Shown here piece by piece: positions 8,715 to 23,700 of a DNA stretch of 64,000 nucleotides. The DNA comes from Eurosta solidaginis. Taxonomy: Eukaryota; Arthropoda; Insecta; Diptera; Tephritidae. The stretch spans positions 181,473,477 through 181,537,476 of the forward strand of contig NC_090322.1 in assembly GCF_040869045.1 (NCBI RefSeq). The letters are read 5' to 3'. How positions within the stretch are numbered: position 1 is the first letter of the stretch; every line of letters starts with the position of its first letter. The notes beneath the pieces are model-generated. The model saw only the letters and a program-made list of their open reading frames with translations. It was not told the DNA's origin and ran no database searches. A program made the translations under genes and the position numbers.

Positions 8715-11700
8715 CTAAAATAGATCAAAATTTAATTAAGTCATTAAATATAAATAAATGTAAAATAGGGATGTGAGTTTGCCGAAAACGTTGTTGTATT
8801 TGAATTTTTATCTGTCGGAGTTCTTTTTGTTTTTGTTATTGCAGCGATAAAGGCACTCGCCGAAAGTTTCGGGATATACATACATAGATCTTGTACGTTG
8901 CGGTAACAAGCACCATTAAGCTATAAGCCCCTCCATTTCGGAAGCGCTTTAATATGGCGATATTGAAGATTCTAGGCAGGGACGGAAAATAATTATAATT
9001 TTTTTTTCTGATTCGAAAAGGTCGTGGTCAAAATATTGTCCTAGGTGAAAATGTTTGAGTTCTCAGGTATCCCTATAGCAATATCATGTCGAATCATGCA
9101 TCCCTTTTATTTTTCGAACTTTTTCCATAAAAGTCCACATATAAAAGTTAAATATGTATTTTTATTTTTTGAATCCGATAGAACTAGTTAAACTCGGACT
9201 TTTAAAAATAAAAGTCCGGAAGTAAAAGTTAAATCCGGACTTTTATTTTTTAAGGCCAAAATAAGAGCCCGGCTTGATAACAAAGAAACGGGTTATCCGA
9301 ATTAAAATTTTTTTTATTTCGGAAAGTCGTTTCTTTATTATCAAGTCGGACTCTTATTTTGGCCTTAAAAAATAAAAGTACGGATTTAACTTTTATTTCC
9401 GGACTTTTATTTTTAAAAGTCCGAGTTTAACTAGTTCTATCGGGCTCAAAAAATAAAAATCCGAAAATAATTTTTATATTGATCCAAATATATTAAAATT
9501 CCAAAATTAATAGTTTTGCAAAGAATTATATTATAAAAGGAATAACAGTTTCAGCCCCTGCTACTAGGCCATCTCGCCCCCACACCCTAGGGTCGCTAGA
9601 GGCTCTCCTGCTAAAGAACATGAACTCATCACGGGTAGGTGAGGTTGGCAATTGGGTTGGAGAATCTATACGTTGTGCTATCAACCGCTTGAAACGGTTG
9701 GGATACACACTCCCTCGAATTCGATATTTTTCGCAATTGGATTCGAAAGTGAAGTTGCAGCAGGCTATACAGGAGAAATTCGCTGTTCAACGAGTAAGAC
9801 GATGTCTCATAAAAGAAAGGGTGTCTAAGTTGGGGTGTAACCGAACATTATATACTCAGCGTGAGCTTCAATAGTACAGTTCATTTCAGATAAATTACTT
9901 TTCTACATAACACATCCCACCGACCGTTTAAAAAAAATGTCTCCCCATTTCATATTACAATAAAACTTGGTAAGTAAAATATCATTGATACAAAACTATT
10001 TTTTGCTAAGATATAGCTTATTATTCTGGGCTACGACCCGTCTTTTATATAAAAGTTGTCGTGGTCTCTAACCGATTCCGTCCATTTTTACTAGAAATAT
10101 TTCCTGCTATAAGGAAAATATGTGTACCCAATCTTATTACGATCCGGTAATTTTTCTTCGAGTTATGGCTACCGAAACATAGAAAATTGCTTAGTCATAA
10201 AAGAGGCAGTGCCACGCCCATTTTAAAATTTTTTTGTTTAAATTTTTATCAAAAGTCTTCATATCAGTCGACACATAAAATTTCAACATTCTAGGTGTAT
10301 TATTTACATAATCAAGTTTTTTTGTGTTTTACACAATATTATATATCATAACGAATTTTTGGAAATTCTGATTACTTTGCAGCTCCTGTTCGAATGTCTG
10401 AACTGTCGAATAAATAACTCAAATATTCAGTATAGCAAAACGTTCTTTATTTAGACTAATTTGGGAGTAGTACTTCACAATTACAATTACCGCGTACTTC
10501 ACTAATAGCGAGTCTAAATAAAACTGATTGATTATTCCTTATCTTGCGCTGCTTTTATACTCTCGAATACCTCGTGTATCTGATATTTACGTTTCTCTTC
10601 TAGTTATATGCGTATGTATGTGTGATTGTTACTCACTTCTGCTCTTAGCTGCCGACTAGAAATATGTATGTGTGACAGGTTGCTTTGATGGTTACATGTA
10701 CATTTATTTACTAGCAGCATAGTGATGTAAAGAGCTGCTAATATTCACCACAATATATAAAAAGTGGGGATGGTTGTCATCCGATTTCCCTCATTTTCAA
10801 TACCTATCTATTTTGAGTCCAGAAAAGCCCGTGTACCGAATTTGGTGAAGATATCTAAATATTTGCTCAATTTATCTTGCTAATGGACAGACAGACGGGC
10901 GGTCGGACAGATATGGCTAAATCAAATTGTTTTTTCGATACTGATGATTTTGATGTATGGAAGTCTATATCTATCTCGATTCCTTTGTACCTGTACAACC
11001 AACCGTTATGTTACAAAAGTTAATCAGCCCAATTCTAAACACAAATTCCTTGTGAGTTTTTCACTTCTCCCTTTCCTGTTATTTTGAACAATGTTCGAAA
11101 AAGCGGAAACCGGTTATGGGAGAGAACTAGGTATTATGAATGTGAGTGACAGGGAGATTTCTCTGCCATTTCTTAGGAGTCTTTTCACTTGTTAAATTAA
11201 AGGGAATGCATCAAAATAGTTAAAGTTAATAGTTCTTGTAAGAATATTCTTTATTTTAAGTCGAAAAGTATATGCTCTTGGTATATTACCTGCAGCCATC
11301 CAGAAATTGCGCAAGGATTTTCTAAGAAGGCTTAAATGGATCGTGGCATAGTACGAAAGACGAATTCAATTCGACTTGGCCGCCAGAAAATTGCTTTGCT
11401 GAATGGAAGCGGGTAACTCCAGCGGATTTGTGTTATCCCGCCGTCTTCTTCTTCTTATGCTCCTCTGTTGATGTTGCTGTGGCACCAATTCCTTACTCAT
11501 TTCAGTGAATACCATTATGAAATGCATAACTGTGCATTGTTTATACTTTATTTCTTAATTTCAAACAAATTCGGAACAATAATTAAACTTTTAAATTTTT
11601 TAAACAAAATAAGAAATGCACAACGAAATTTCGATTGACAAACGGCTGACTTCGAAAATTCGAAATTCCTATTCCGGTAGAACAAAATTCCCAGGGATAT

Positions 11701-14700
11701 TTAGAATTGGGCTGAATACACTCTGTGCAAAGCACACTGAGTCTAAAAAGAAACACATGCACTTACGAGAAAAAAATTGCAGCAAAACTGATTTGAAATT
11801 TTTTTTTTTCTTCTTATTTTCGGTTATTAAAAAAACCGTGAATGCATTGCATAACGAAAACTATGTAAATCAATTTCGAAAAAATTCGAAATACGTATGT
11901 TGTTTACGACGTTGAACAAACGGTTGATTTCGGATCCATGTTAGTCTGAGAAGAACACGTTATGAAAGGCATCCTAGCTCTAGAAACGTCAATAAAAAGC
12001 GATAATGATGGGCTTTCGTCGTTTATTCTAAAGAAATGTAGCACGTTGTTTTGCGTCCCATTAAGTTACATTTTCAATTTGTCCCTAGCAAGAGGTGAGT
12101 TTGTCGATGGGTGGAAAATAGCCTCGATTTCTCCTATCTTCAAATCAGGCAACAAAAACGTTGTAACCAACTATAGACACATCTCTAAACTGTCCAATTG
12201 CTCGAAGCTCTTTGAGAAAGTGGTAAAAGAGAAGTTGTCCTTTGCAATAAAAGGATCCATAGATGAGTGTCAACACGGGTTTATCAGTAGTCGCTCCACA
12301 GTTACGAACCTAGCCTCATTTTCTCATTTTTGCATTTCGTCGTTCAAAAATGGCCATCAAGTCGATGTTGTATATACTGACTTCGCGAAGGCATTTGATA
12401 CAGTCAGCCACAGCATACTATTACGCAAGCTTGAGCTATTGGGTTTCCATTCTACCTTTTTACGTTGGATTGGGTCCTATCTCACTAATAGTACCTCGTT
12501 CGTCGAAATTGAGAATATCATTATTCATTCATTGCCAGATCTGTGGTACCTCAAGGAAGTATCCTCGGGCCAATTTTATTTCTTCTTTTTATAAATGATA
12601 TAGGAACCTGTTTTAGAAGTTCAAAATACCTGCTCTACGCAGATGACCTAAAAGTTTTTAGGACAAGCATGTCAGATGTATGCCTTTTACAAGATCTAAA
12701 TAGATTAACTAATTGGAGCATTATAAATAATCTACGCCTTAATATAAAGAAATGTTTCTTTATGACGCTTTCGAAAAACCTCAATGCGATTAATACCGCG
12801 TATTCCATTGCTGATGATAATCTCTCTAGCGTTAAGGAATTCCTTGATCTTAGAGTAATGTTTGACTCTGGTTTTACCTTCGCGAATCATATTAGTTCCA
12901 TTCCACCTAAGATCTATTCCAATTTGGCTTTCCTGCGGCGATATGGGCGAGCTTTCAAAGATACGTACACCAGAAAACTTTTATATAATTCCTTAGTTCT
13001 CTCAAAGCTGGAATATGCTTCCATAATTTGGAACCCAATTTATTCCTCTCATTCTCAAAGACTAGAAAGAGTACAGAAAAGTTTCACTCGATTCGTACTC
13101 CAACCGTTAAATTTTTTTAGAACCTTTACCTTCTTACCGCGCCTGCTGTGCCCTCATAAACATGAAGTCGCTTGCTGTCAGACGTTCTATACAGTATCTG
13201 CTGTTTGTGTATGATCTTACATGTGGTTGGGTCCCGGGTAGAACCCTTCGTTCCCAATATCCGTTCCATGTGAAAGTAGTCGGAAAACTTGATGAAATTT
13301 TCTAAATTTTTATTTAGAATTTCAGGAAACTTTTAAGGCACATTTTTGTGGTCCAAAACGATTCAGTCTGACAGTAAAAAGGGTTTGAAGTCTCCCTCAA
13401 AATCGCATAGATTTTTAACAATTTTTAGTATACTTGCGAATTCTTTCGAAAACGTTTTCGCAATTGCTTTCCATATTTTTTGTTAAAAAATTCGTTAAAT
13501 TAGCGAAAATAACTGATAAAATTTACAAATAATTTGTGAAGCTATTCTTTTTACTAGTAGGCGTGTTCCCCAAGTTAACCAGCCAAAAGCGATAGTGAAG
13601 TAAAAAATCTTTTTACTTTGATGAAATACTTTTTATACAAATGAAATGATCTAGTCGAAACCAAACCGAGTTTTTGGGACAACGTGACCGAAGCTAGAGA
13701 AAAATCGACTTTTTGCACCGGAAATGTACCCACCCTACAATGATATTTTCACTAACTTTGTTGGCTTTTGCGGGTTCACAGCGGGGTATATATTGTTTGG
13801 TTTTGCCAGAACTCAAACTTCCTTACTTGTTTTCTACTCCGTTTAAAATATACGATGTAATTTACAAAAAAAAAATTAAAGTACCTTCACTTTTGGTTAA
13901 AGTTCCGAAGTACTCACTTGGATTGAGTATACGATACCTTTTACTGAGTATGAGTACTTATATCGATGCTTTGAATCGAATTTTTTAAATGGGTAACGGT
14001 ATCGATTCTTTTTTGATTCTATCACTACTCGAATATATAAATGAGTTACGAAGAAATATTATGCGCCCATATGAAGTGGTCACATATTCAATCGATCTTA
14101 TGACCTTTGACTTTATGTCACTCCAGCTGTCATAATTTAAGCTAGGCTTGAAGCGATATTTGCTTTAATGGGTTTTACAAACTTGGAGATTTGCTAAGTA
14201 TATCTGCATATTATTTACTCTCTTTATATTACATCACTTCTCAAATACAGTCCGTCGGTCAGCCTGATAAAGTTAAGTTTGAAACAGCTGACAGCGATTG
14301 AAGCTGTGTTATCAGCTGAGACCCCCAGCGGGTTAGGGGGTCAAAATATACCCGCGGTAGGTATGCCTGTCGTAAGAGGGACTAAAATACCAGATTAAAA
14401 GGGGCCGTACAGTGCAACCCTTCAGGTTGCCAGCGCAATATATAGCTTCTCCAAACCCAATTGTCAACTTCACCTATCCGCGGCGAATCCTGTTTCACTA
14501 ACAGACGAGGCTCTGGCGACCCCAAGCTCCTCATGGAACTTGGGGGTGGGGAGGGAGGGATGGACTGAAGGTTTAATGTGGCCATATCAATCGTTCCCGA
14601 GATGGTCGGGCTAGAACCTTAATGGTGCTGTGTTACCGGAGCGTACCGAATCTGTATCCGGCAAAGGACCATCACATCGATAACACTCCCCAAAGCCTTC

Positions 14701-17700
14701 GGGAAGCAACCTTATCGCTACAACAACAAGAAAATTGAAGCTGAGACAAAATACTGCACTCAGAACTGTAACGGAATTTCTGCTTATGACCCTTGAACCT
14801 CATCTGCAAAGTGAGGCATAAGAGCTCAACATAAAAGAGCATAAAGAAATGCTGAACAGGCAGTTTTTGCTGAATTGTCACAAGCCAGGACATATCAGAA
14901 AACCACTGCTTCATCCAACAAGGCCTCTTAGAAGCATAAGGAAGCATGTCCTTAAGGACTATCATGAGATCCAGCACTTGCCTACGTAGCCGTTTCATCC
15001 AGTTAAGCATAATGAGGCCCTAAGCGTCGATAAACAGCTTTGCTAGATGAACCCCGTTTTATCAATATAGACTACCAACCCTTGAAGAAGAAGACCACCA
15101 AGGGAGACACGAGTCGCTGTGGCCCAACTTCGTTCTTGATACTGTAACAGGATAAACTTTTACTTGTACAGAACCAACCCGAACATAGTAATGTATGTAT
15201 GCTGTGCATGCGATGTGTCCCCACATAAATGGGACGAAGCAATGTTAACACAACAATAACAATAAAAGTCCCGCCAAACTTCACTCGTTGGCCATTCTAA
15301 TGAAATATTCATTTAACTCTTATAAAGCGGACCTTCTCGAATTCGCTATCTTGACTTTCCTCACATCCCTAGTTTAGACAACTTTACTTATTAACATTTA
15401 CCTCTTGAGCCCTTATTCGAACTAACGCTACTAGCGCCATTACGACTATATAACACATTCTCCAAATATTGTAAACCATTATTATTGACAATATTAAAAC
15501 CCAAACAGTTTTCAATTTGTTTCCAACGATGTAAACGTTCTTGCAGTTCATTTGTCACTTCACTCAGCGAGTTGCGTGCCTCTACAATCGAACGATCTAC
15601 ATCATCAATACTCTTGCCATGTGTCGATACAAATGCACCAACTAAGCTTGAACGTTTTTTACGCAATTTTTCACAAGCTTCACGCGCTGATTGCAATTGT
15701 TTTTCAGCTGAAACGCGCTTTTTTAGATGATTTTTACTTTCCAATTCGTAGGTGTACTGTAACCACGATTGTAGTTGTGGTGGTGGTGTCCAGCAATTGT
15801 CTACTAATTCGATTTCGGCACGTGACAATTCAGTACGTAACATTTCGATTTCTTTTTTTAACTTTTGCACCTCCAGATCTGAGCTTGATGATGAAAGTGC
15901 GGGAGCCTCTTTAAGACGACGTTCCAAATCCATTTTTTCGGTAGCCACATTTTCTTGCTCCATGCGAGCGCGTTCTAATTCCTGTGGGGAAGATATAATT
16001 TAGATTAACATATATTTTTCAATATTTGTGATGTATTAGTTACTTATTTATATTCATTTTATATAGAACAAATATATTTAAGTTAATTTTATTTTATTTG
16101 CCCAAGTAAACACCGAAAACTGATACATAAATTGTATGATTTGAATTAGGGCTGTGAACTGCATCCGGATTTTTCAACTATTCGAATAACCGGATAGCTA
16201 AGCAAAAAAAACCGGCTATCCGGATATCCGGATTCGTAAATGGAAAATCCGGATATCAGCTGTTCGGATATCCGGATACGTAAACGGAAAATCCGGATAT
16301 CAGTATGTCCGGATACTGGAATATAAAAGTTGAATATCTGCATATGAATTGACCGAAGTAAACATTGAAAAATTATTATTATTATTATTCTAGCTTATTA
16401 AACCATATTTTATTAGAGAGCGAGCCGAAAGCCCTGGCAGTTAGCGCTCCTTTTTGTATGTAGAATAGTAATTTTATTACTATTGTTCATTTAATAAATA
16501 AATAAATAATATTTGTGGATTATTAAATTAACGTCAAAAATAAAAAGCTACAATTTTATAAACATCAACAATTTTTTTTCTTTTTTTTTTTTGTTATTAA
16601 TGTTAAATAAACATATGTATATGGTACATCAATTTGTTGCTTTCACTGGATATCCAAAAATACGGTTATTGACCGGATCTTCATAAATCCGGATATCCGA
16701 ATAATTTCTCAAACGAATATTAACCGGATATCCATGCCGTCCGGATTTTATCCGTCCCAACGGATATCCGTATGGATATCCGGATATTCGAATATGCGTA
16801 TAGTCCCAGCCTAATTTGAATGAAGCATAATTTCTGGCGCCAATTAACTTAAAAGACAAAACGAGGCCAACAATCGGATTCTTACTTTTCCTACCGCCAA
16901 AACTGGCTCAGTCAAAAGTAATCGAAACCAAGCAAAATGAATATAATTTACACATATGTATATGTAATACTCCTATATTGCTAATAGAAAATGCTCGCAA
17001 TATGTTTTGAATTCGAAATCAAAACAAGACAGCCTATAAAATGTTTGTGATTGTAGCAGCATAAGTGTGACAAGACAAAATTTAAATTTAGGTACATTCG
17101 ACTATTGAGTACAAAAACAAAAACGTTTAAACAGCAATATATCGGCACTCTGATGTTTGGGAACGTACCTAGCCTTTTGTAGCAATATAGGAGTATTAAA
17201 AATAAAATAAATGTAAGGCGCGATAACCTCCGAAGAGATCTAAGGCCGAGCTTCTCTTCCAATTTGCGTCGTGCTCCATCACACCACGGTGGCCACCAGA
17301 ATAGTTTTATTTTCAAAAGTTGTTTAGAATTTTCTCATATCAAAATAGTTCATAAAGACTAATTCGTACTCGCTGTCTATAACTAATTGGTTTTGGAGGA
17401 AATGCACGATTATGTAAGTCACACCCGTTACATGTCATATCCGTCTTATCTCAAAGGGAGAGGTCCGACGCCTTTTTGTGGATATCACAGAGAACCTGTT
17501 TGCGCTTTTCTTCTACATATGGCTGAATTCTCAGGACCCGTATTTCCTCATAATGTTCGGAGAAATAATTTCTAAAGTCCCTGGGAGGTGGGACCTCTTC
17601 AACCAGAAGCCTGTTGGGATGCCCAGGCTTCTGGGAATTCAATAGGAACAGTTTCTCTTTGGTTGTAGACAGGCCATGTTTGCTTAGTGATATTAAAGGT

Positions 17701-20700
17701 TGGCCGTAGTATATTAATGGCGAATTGCGGTTTTCTTGAGATTGATAAGAATGTCACTTTATTGAAAGGGGCTGGTGCACCGTGACTGCCTCAGAGGTGT
17801 CCAACGATGTACCGACCTTGGCCAGTGACCGGGTACCCAAGTAAGCCTGATAGGCGCAAGGTTTGCTGCTTCGCATAATGCTCGCTTACAGTTTTGTTTA
17901 ACTTCTACATATCTAAGCTACCTTCACCACCGGAAGGAGTCACAATTGTTTCCTCCGATGACTGCACAATAATGCCCACAGGCCCAGGCCCACAGATCGA
18001 TGAGCTATGCAATAGAATAAGCGGCTACCTCCCTGATCTCTCCAGTTTTCTCGCCTCGCGAAACCTGGCATTATCACCGACTAAATCTTCCGCGACCCTA
18101 TTTACAACATGGACGTCCCACATGTCGACCATTTTGAACATCCACGTCGATGGCACTACGCTACCGACTGCCCTACACCCCAAAATCTTGGGTGTGACGT
18201 TTGATCAGGTTCTACATTTTGGTGAGCACGCAGCCGCAATTGTTCCGAGAATTCAGAGCCGTAACAAAATCCTCAAATCCCTCGCTGGCAGTACCTGGGG
18301 AAAAGATAAAGAAACGCTCATGACTACATACAAAGCAAATAGCCAGCCGATTACGTGCTACGCGTCACCCATATGGTCGCCAATCCTAAAAATTACCCAC
18401 TGGAAGAAGCTACAGGCCTGCCAAAATACTGCTCTCAGAATTGCCACGGGCTGTCTGCTTATGTCCCCAGAACACCATCTGCATAATGAGGGGAGAATAC
18501 TCCCCATCAGGGAGAGAAATGAGATGCTGACCAAACAGTTCCTTTTGAATACCCAGAAACCTGAGCATTCCAACAGACATATGATTGATGAACCAGCACC
18601 GCCTAGGGGCTTAAGGAGTCATCTCCGTAAGCATTTTGAGGAAATACGGCACCTGAGAACCCAGCCGTATGAAGCGAAAAAACACAAGCAGGTCCTTGGT
18701 GAACTCCACAAACAGGCGTCGGACCTTTATGCCGGGAATTGCCCGGTGAATCCAGTACTCAAAGAAAAGTATCCAGAACTCGTGGAAGAGGAACGCATAC
18801 TCCCCAGGGAAACGCGTGTCACTCTTGCTCAACTTCGTTCTGGATACTGTAACAGGTTAAACTCTTACCTATCCAGAATCAACCCCGACATACAAAATGT
18901 ATGCCCCGCTTGCAATGTGTCCCCACATGACACCAACCATCTCTTTAATTGTAATGTGGAACCAACGCCTCTACTACCCCTTTCCTTATGGTCCACCCCT
19001 GTTGAAAAAGCAAGTTTCCTTGGACTCCCGTTAGAGGATATTGATGACAATTTGTGATCGGTCGCGGCTGTTAGGTGGGGCGAAGCACTGCTACAACAAC
19101 AACAGTTTTCGGCGCCCTAAGAGAGCATTTATGGTGAATCTAGCGCTTTGCGCGCTATTTGCAGGTCCGAGTATATGCATATCTCACCGTTGCTTGCCCT
19201 ATTCTCTATACCTAGTATCTCCGTTTAGAAGTTACAAGCTGAGTTTGCAAGTCGGATGTATACCGCGACTTTTAGCTGTTCGGAGAAAGCCCTTGCCCCT
19301 ACACCGCAGGCCATTTTGTACCCATAAGATCAGTGCAGAGTTTGTAAACTTTGTCGGCTGACCAATTCGTTCTTCAGGAAAACCTCAACTTGAAATTATT
19401 GTTACAGTGCTATGTCGGTGAGAAGTAATCTGTTTTCGTATCCACGTTGGGAGCCTTTTTAGGATTTTGCTGTGGACATATAGCTTTTCGTTCCAGCTTC
19501 TAAACTCATTAAGTCTGTTGGCTGAGCTAGTAGCTGCGAGGCGTATATGGAGGTGCAATCGCAGCTAGTTAAGGATAACATTTAGCGCCTCCGTTGGGCT
19601 TTATATATGTGTTCTTGTTACCCACGCGAATGCTGCTACCTGTATCTTGTTTTGTTTCTTGATGTTGTATTGCTTGTCCAGTAGGTACTGGCTACCACAC
19701 TAACACTCCGTACGCTAGGATGGGTCTCATGCCCGCTGTACAGATCCACACCATAAGCCTCACCCTTACGCCCCAGTTTCTGATAACTATTCTCTAACGC
19801 GAGTAGTATGCTTTGACTACTTTTCTATCTATTTTGACTTTCTAGTTTAGCTAGTTGTCTATTTCGACGCCAAGGTTGTTTACTCTCGTTGAGAGAGAGA
19901 GAATTCAGTGCCCTTCAGCTCTGTCTTGCTTGGCTTGATATTGAAACCGTTCGCTGCAGCCAAGGTGTGTAACCTGTTAGCATAACCTGTAGGATTTCGC
20001 TTAACGTTCGCCATTACATTTTCGTCCCTCATATTATTTTTGACGCTTAATACTTTAATTTAAGTATGACAGTTACTCATTTTCATTTGCATACCTTTTG
20101 CATTTCTTGTAAGCTTTGCTCGGCACGTTGCAAACCCTCCATATCCTGAGCCATACGCCGCAAATGTCTTTTCGCATTCTTATTTTGTTGATATGCATAC
20201 CAACAGCCGATAATTGCACTTAGTAATAAGGTCACTAAAATGTAATCTTTCCATCGTGTGCCCGTTTCTGATGAAAAACAAAAATTTAAATTGCGATGAT
20301 CTCGGTGGTGAGTGCTGGAGAAACTTACCACGTGGTGGCCCGAAAAGCACAACATCCATAGCCTTGAGCGCAATTTTTTGCTTATGAATTGGATCCTTTA
20401 TCCCCAGTACATTGCCCACATAATGCATATTATTAACTGCCAATCTGTGTGTAAAGAACAAAGCAAACAAAATTTAGTAATACATAATACAAATACATTA
20501 TTTTAAATTTGAGGCAGGTTTATTAGTAGTAACTAGTAATTTTTACTATTTGTAATTGTTATTGTTTTGATTATTTATAAACTCAGTTACGCTGAAGGCC
20601 AAATTCGTATTTACGAACGTTCTACCAGATTTTTGCTCACTGTTTATAATTTTACTCTCAATATTCTATTACACTATACAAATATTAACTGAGAAAGTGT

Positions 20701-23700
20701 ATTTACTTCCTCCAAAAATTATAGAAAGGTTTTCGCATGCATATTTTTTAATTGTATTAAGGTATGCTTATTAGGGTGGGTCGATTTGTATGGAGAAAAG
20801 TTAACCGATATCGGGCCTTCGATTTTTCGATAGGATTTGGGCTCAGGAAAAAAGTTTCACTACGCATACCCAAAAGATAATTTTCAAGCCTGCGAAATTT
20901 CAATTTTTTTACTTTTTCGACTTTGATTTTTTAAGTTTTTTTCGGCCCAGCCTAATGTGTATACATTAGGGTGTCTCGCGCAGAAAAAACTTGTGTTTTC
21001 AATCGGAATAATACAATTTTGTATAGTTTAATATTTTAGACCTAACACTTTAGACTTATTCATTCTATGTGAGGTTTTTACGGACCAGCCAATTCAACAT
21101 GGCATATAAGGCCAACCACACTGGTTCAATATTATGATCTTGGTATTGAATTTTGGGTAACACTCAGCAAACCCTTCGAAAAGTGTTATTGCAGCTAATC
21201 AATCAAAGGCTTGGGCAAGCTTAGATGCCAATAACTTGCCAGATGGATTTCGTTACCTTACACGAAATGGTGATAGTCGAGCTTAACTACCCCGAAGAGA
21301 GAAAAAATATGTATATGTGACATTGAGTAGGTATGCCAGTACCCTACGCTGTATAGAGGATTTTATGTTTAAAATCGATATAATCGAGGTCAAGCATGCG
21401 CGGGCGTCACTGTTGTTGATGATTGCTGCTTGGCTATTGGCGTAAATAATTAAAACCATAGCTGTGAGAGCTGGATATAGTACCCAATCCATCTCATTTT
21501 TTACCTGGTCGAACAGACTTATCCGATCTAGGGTTCTTGACAAATACAACCGCCTGCTCCATGAAAATAATTTTGGCTGTTTTAGAAGCATATACAAAAA
21601 TTGTTCCGGATACCCTCTCATCAATAAAAGCTTCAAATTTATTGGAGGCCTTTTGCAATTTCCATTTCAGCTCAGTCTTTTATACTTGGACGTGCGAAGC
21701 ATCTTTTCAGTTTTACTTGAGTTCCGTGCAAAATCCTCAGGATTCGAACAAACTCGTCTCTGGCATTTGACAAGGATCGCTACCACTTCACAGTCCATGA
21801 GTTAAAATATATTGGAGCAGGGTCTTTAGAACCATAGCCTTAAACACACTCATTTTCATTATACTCTGTACTATTGCCCCTCCTCCTCTTTTTCTCTCTG
21901 AAAGGAAGAGTTAAATTTATTTCGCTCATATCCCTTTCTTTCTCTCTCTTCTACTTCCCCGCCTTCTTTTTCATATAACTTTCTTTGTTTCTTTTTCCTT
22001 CTTTTTCCATCTGCCTCTCGCTTTAATTCCCTTTCTTTTTCTCATTCTGCTCTTGTTCACTCTCTAGCTCCCCCGGTCATTTTCCCCTCTCCATCCTTTC
22101 CGTCCCTCTCTCTCTCTCTGCCTTTCTTTCTCTACATTTTTTCTGTCCCTCCCACTATCCCCTCTTATTTTTCATATCACTTTCTTTGTCTCTCTTTCCT
22201 TCTTTTCTCTCTGCCTTTCGCTTTAATTTCATCTCTCTTTTTCATTATATCTCTATCTTCCCTTCTCTCTCCCCTTTTTTCTCTTGCTCCCTCTTTTTTG
22301 TTCTCCCTATCATCTCTCTCTTTCTCTCTCCATCTCTTTATCTCTATTCGCTTTTCTTTCTTTCTCTATCTCTTTCGTCTTCGTTTTCTTCCTGCTTCTC
22401 TGTCTCTAGCTCACTCCCTCTTTCGTCTTCTCTTTCTTTTTCTCTTTTCTTTCTCTCGATACCACTTTTTCCATCTGTCTCTTCGTATGTCCGTTTCTTC
22501 TGCCTATAAAACCAATTGTTTGGATGGAGTGAGAAACTCTAATGTATGTACATTAGGGTGTAACTTATTTCTCAAAAAGAGATTTTGGTGAAGTTTGTAT
22601 TATTCTTTTTAACTTTAACAAAATTTTTTACCATACTAATATACATAGCACACCCTAAACTGAAATACATTTGTAAAGCTTTTTTTCATTCCCATAGCAG
22701 CAAATTAAGTAATCGCCTGACTTTTTTCTAAAAATGTAAAATATATGACAATGTACATTAGGACGGTTCGATTTTATGCCAAAAAATCGCGTATAAGGAA
22801 AATATTCTGAGCAACATTGCTTCAGGGAGAGTAAGCTTCGCCTTAAAAATCGCGGGGTCGAAATCAATTGCGAACCACTAGCCTTAACAAATTGCTCAGA
22901 AAACCCCGTATAAAATTTTCGTGTTTTCGACGCCTTACAAATCGACCAGCTCTAATATATGTACATACATACATCATTTTTTCGTTAATTATATATTTTA
23001 CCAACGCTATTTCGTCATTGTTATTATAAATTCACATACAATGTAAAATCGCAGCAGATAAAAACTCTTACCGCCATATAATTGTCACTTTTAACATTAT
23101 TAGAGAAAATCATTAACTGCTAGTAGCTCAACTATTTTATGACAATTCATTGCTTTTTTATTGGCATTCAATTTGACTTCAATCATAATGTATGTATGTT
23201 TGTAAATATATTAAAGCTCGACGGCTAATCAAAGGTCTCCGGTGAGCGTATACAATTGGATGAGTTTTGTTAACAATGCTTCAGACCTTTTTTGCATTCG
23301 AGCACAAATGTCAAATTACTAAAATTACAATCGACCGATTTTCCCCATCCAGATCTAATTCATAGAGCACAATAATTGCTCATATATGTATATGTACATA
23401 TTTAATTCTGTATGTATGGAGTCTCAATAAGTCTGAAGCAAGAGTACGAATCGCTAAACTGTTGAATAAATAACTCCAATATTCAATAATGCAAAATGGT
23501 ATTTATTAGACTACTTTGAGAGTACAACTAATTGCGTGCTTAAATCAAAACTCATTAGTCAAACCTCAGCTTGTGCTGCTTTTATACTCTCGGTTTCCTC
23601 GTTCACCCATTTCTCCTAAGGTCTAGTAATTTCGCGAACTTCATGCTTGGTTATCAGCTAGTATATACATGTATATTTGTAGTTTGTAGCCATATGCGTG

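Noticed and set aside
15485..16003. Plus-strand open frames opposite Stim exon 7
   Set aside because: They are antisense shadows of a conserved coding exon and show no domain of their own.
22186..22591. Ser/Phe/Leu-rich open frames
   Set aside because: They are artefacts of the CT-rich tract.
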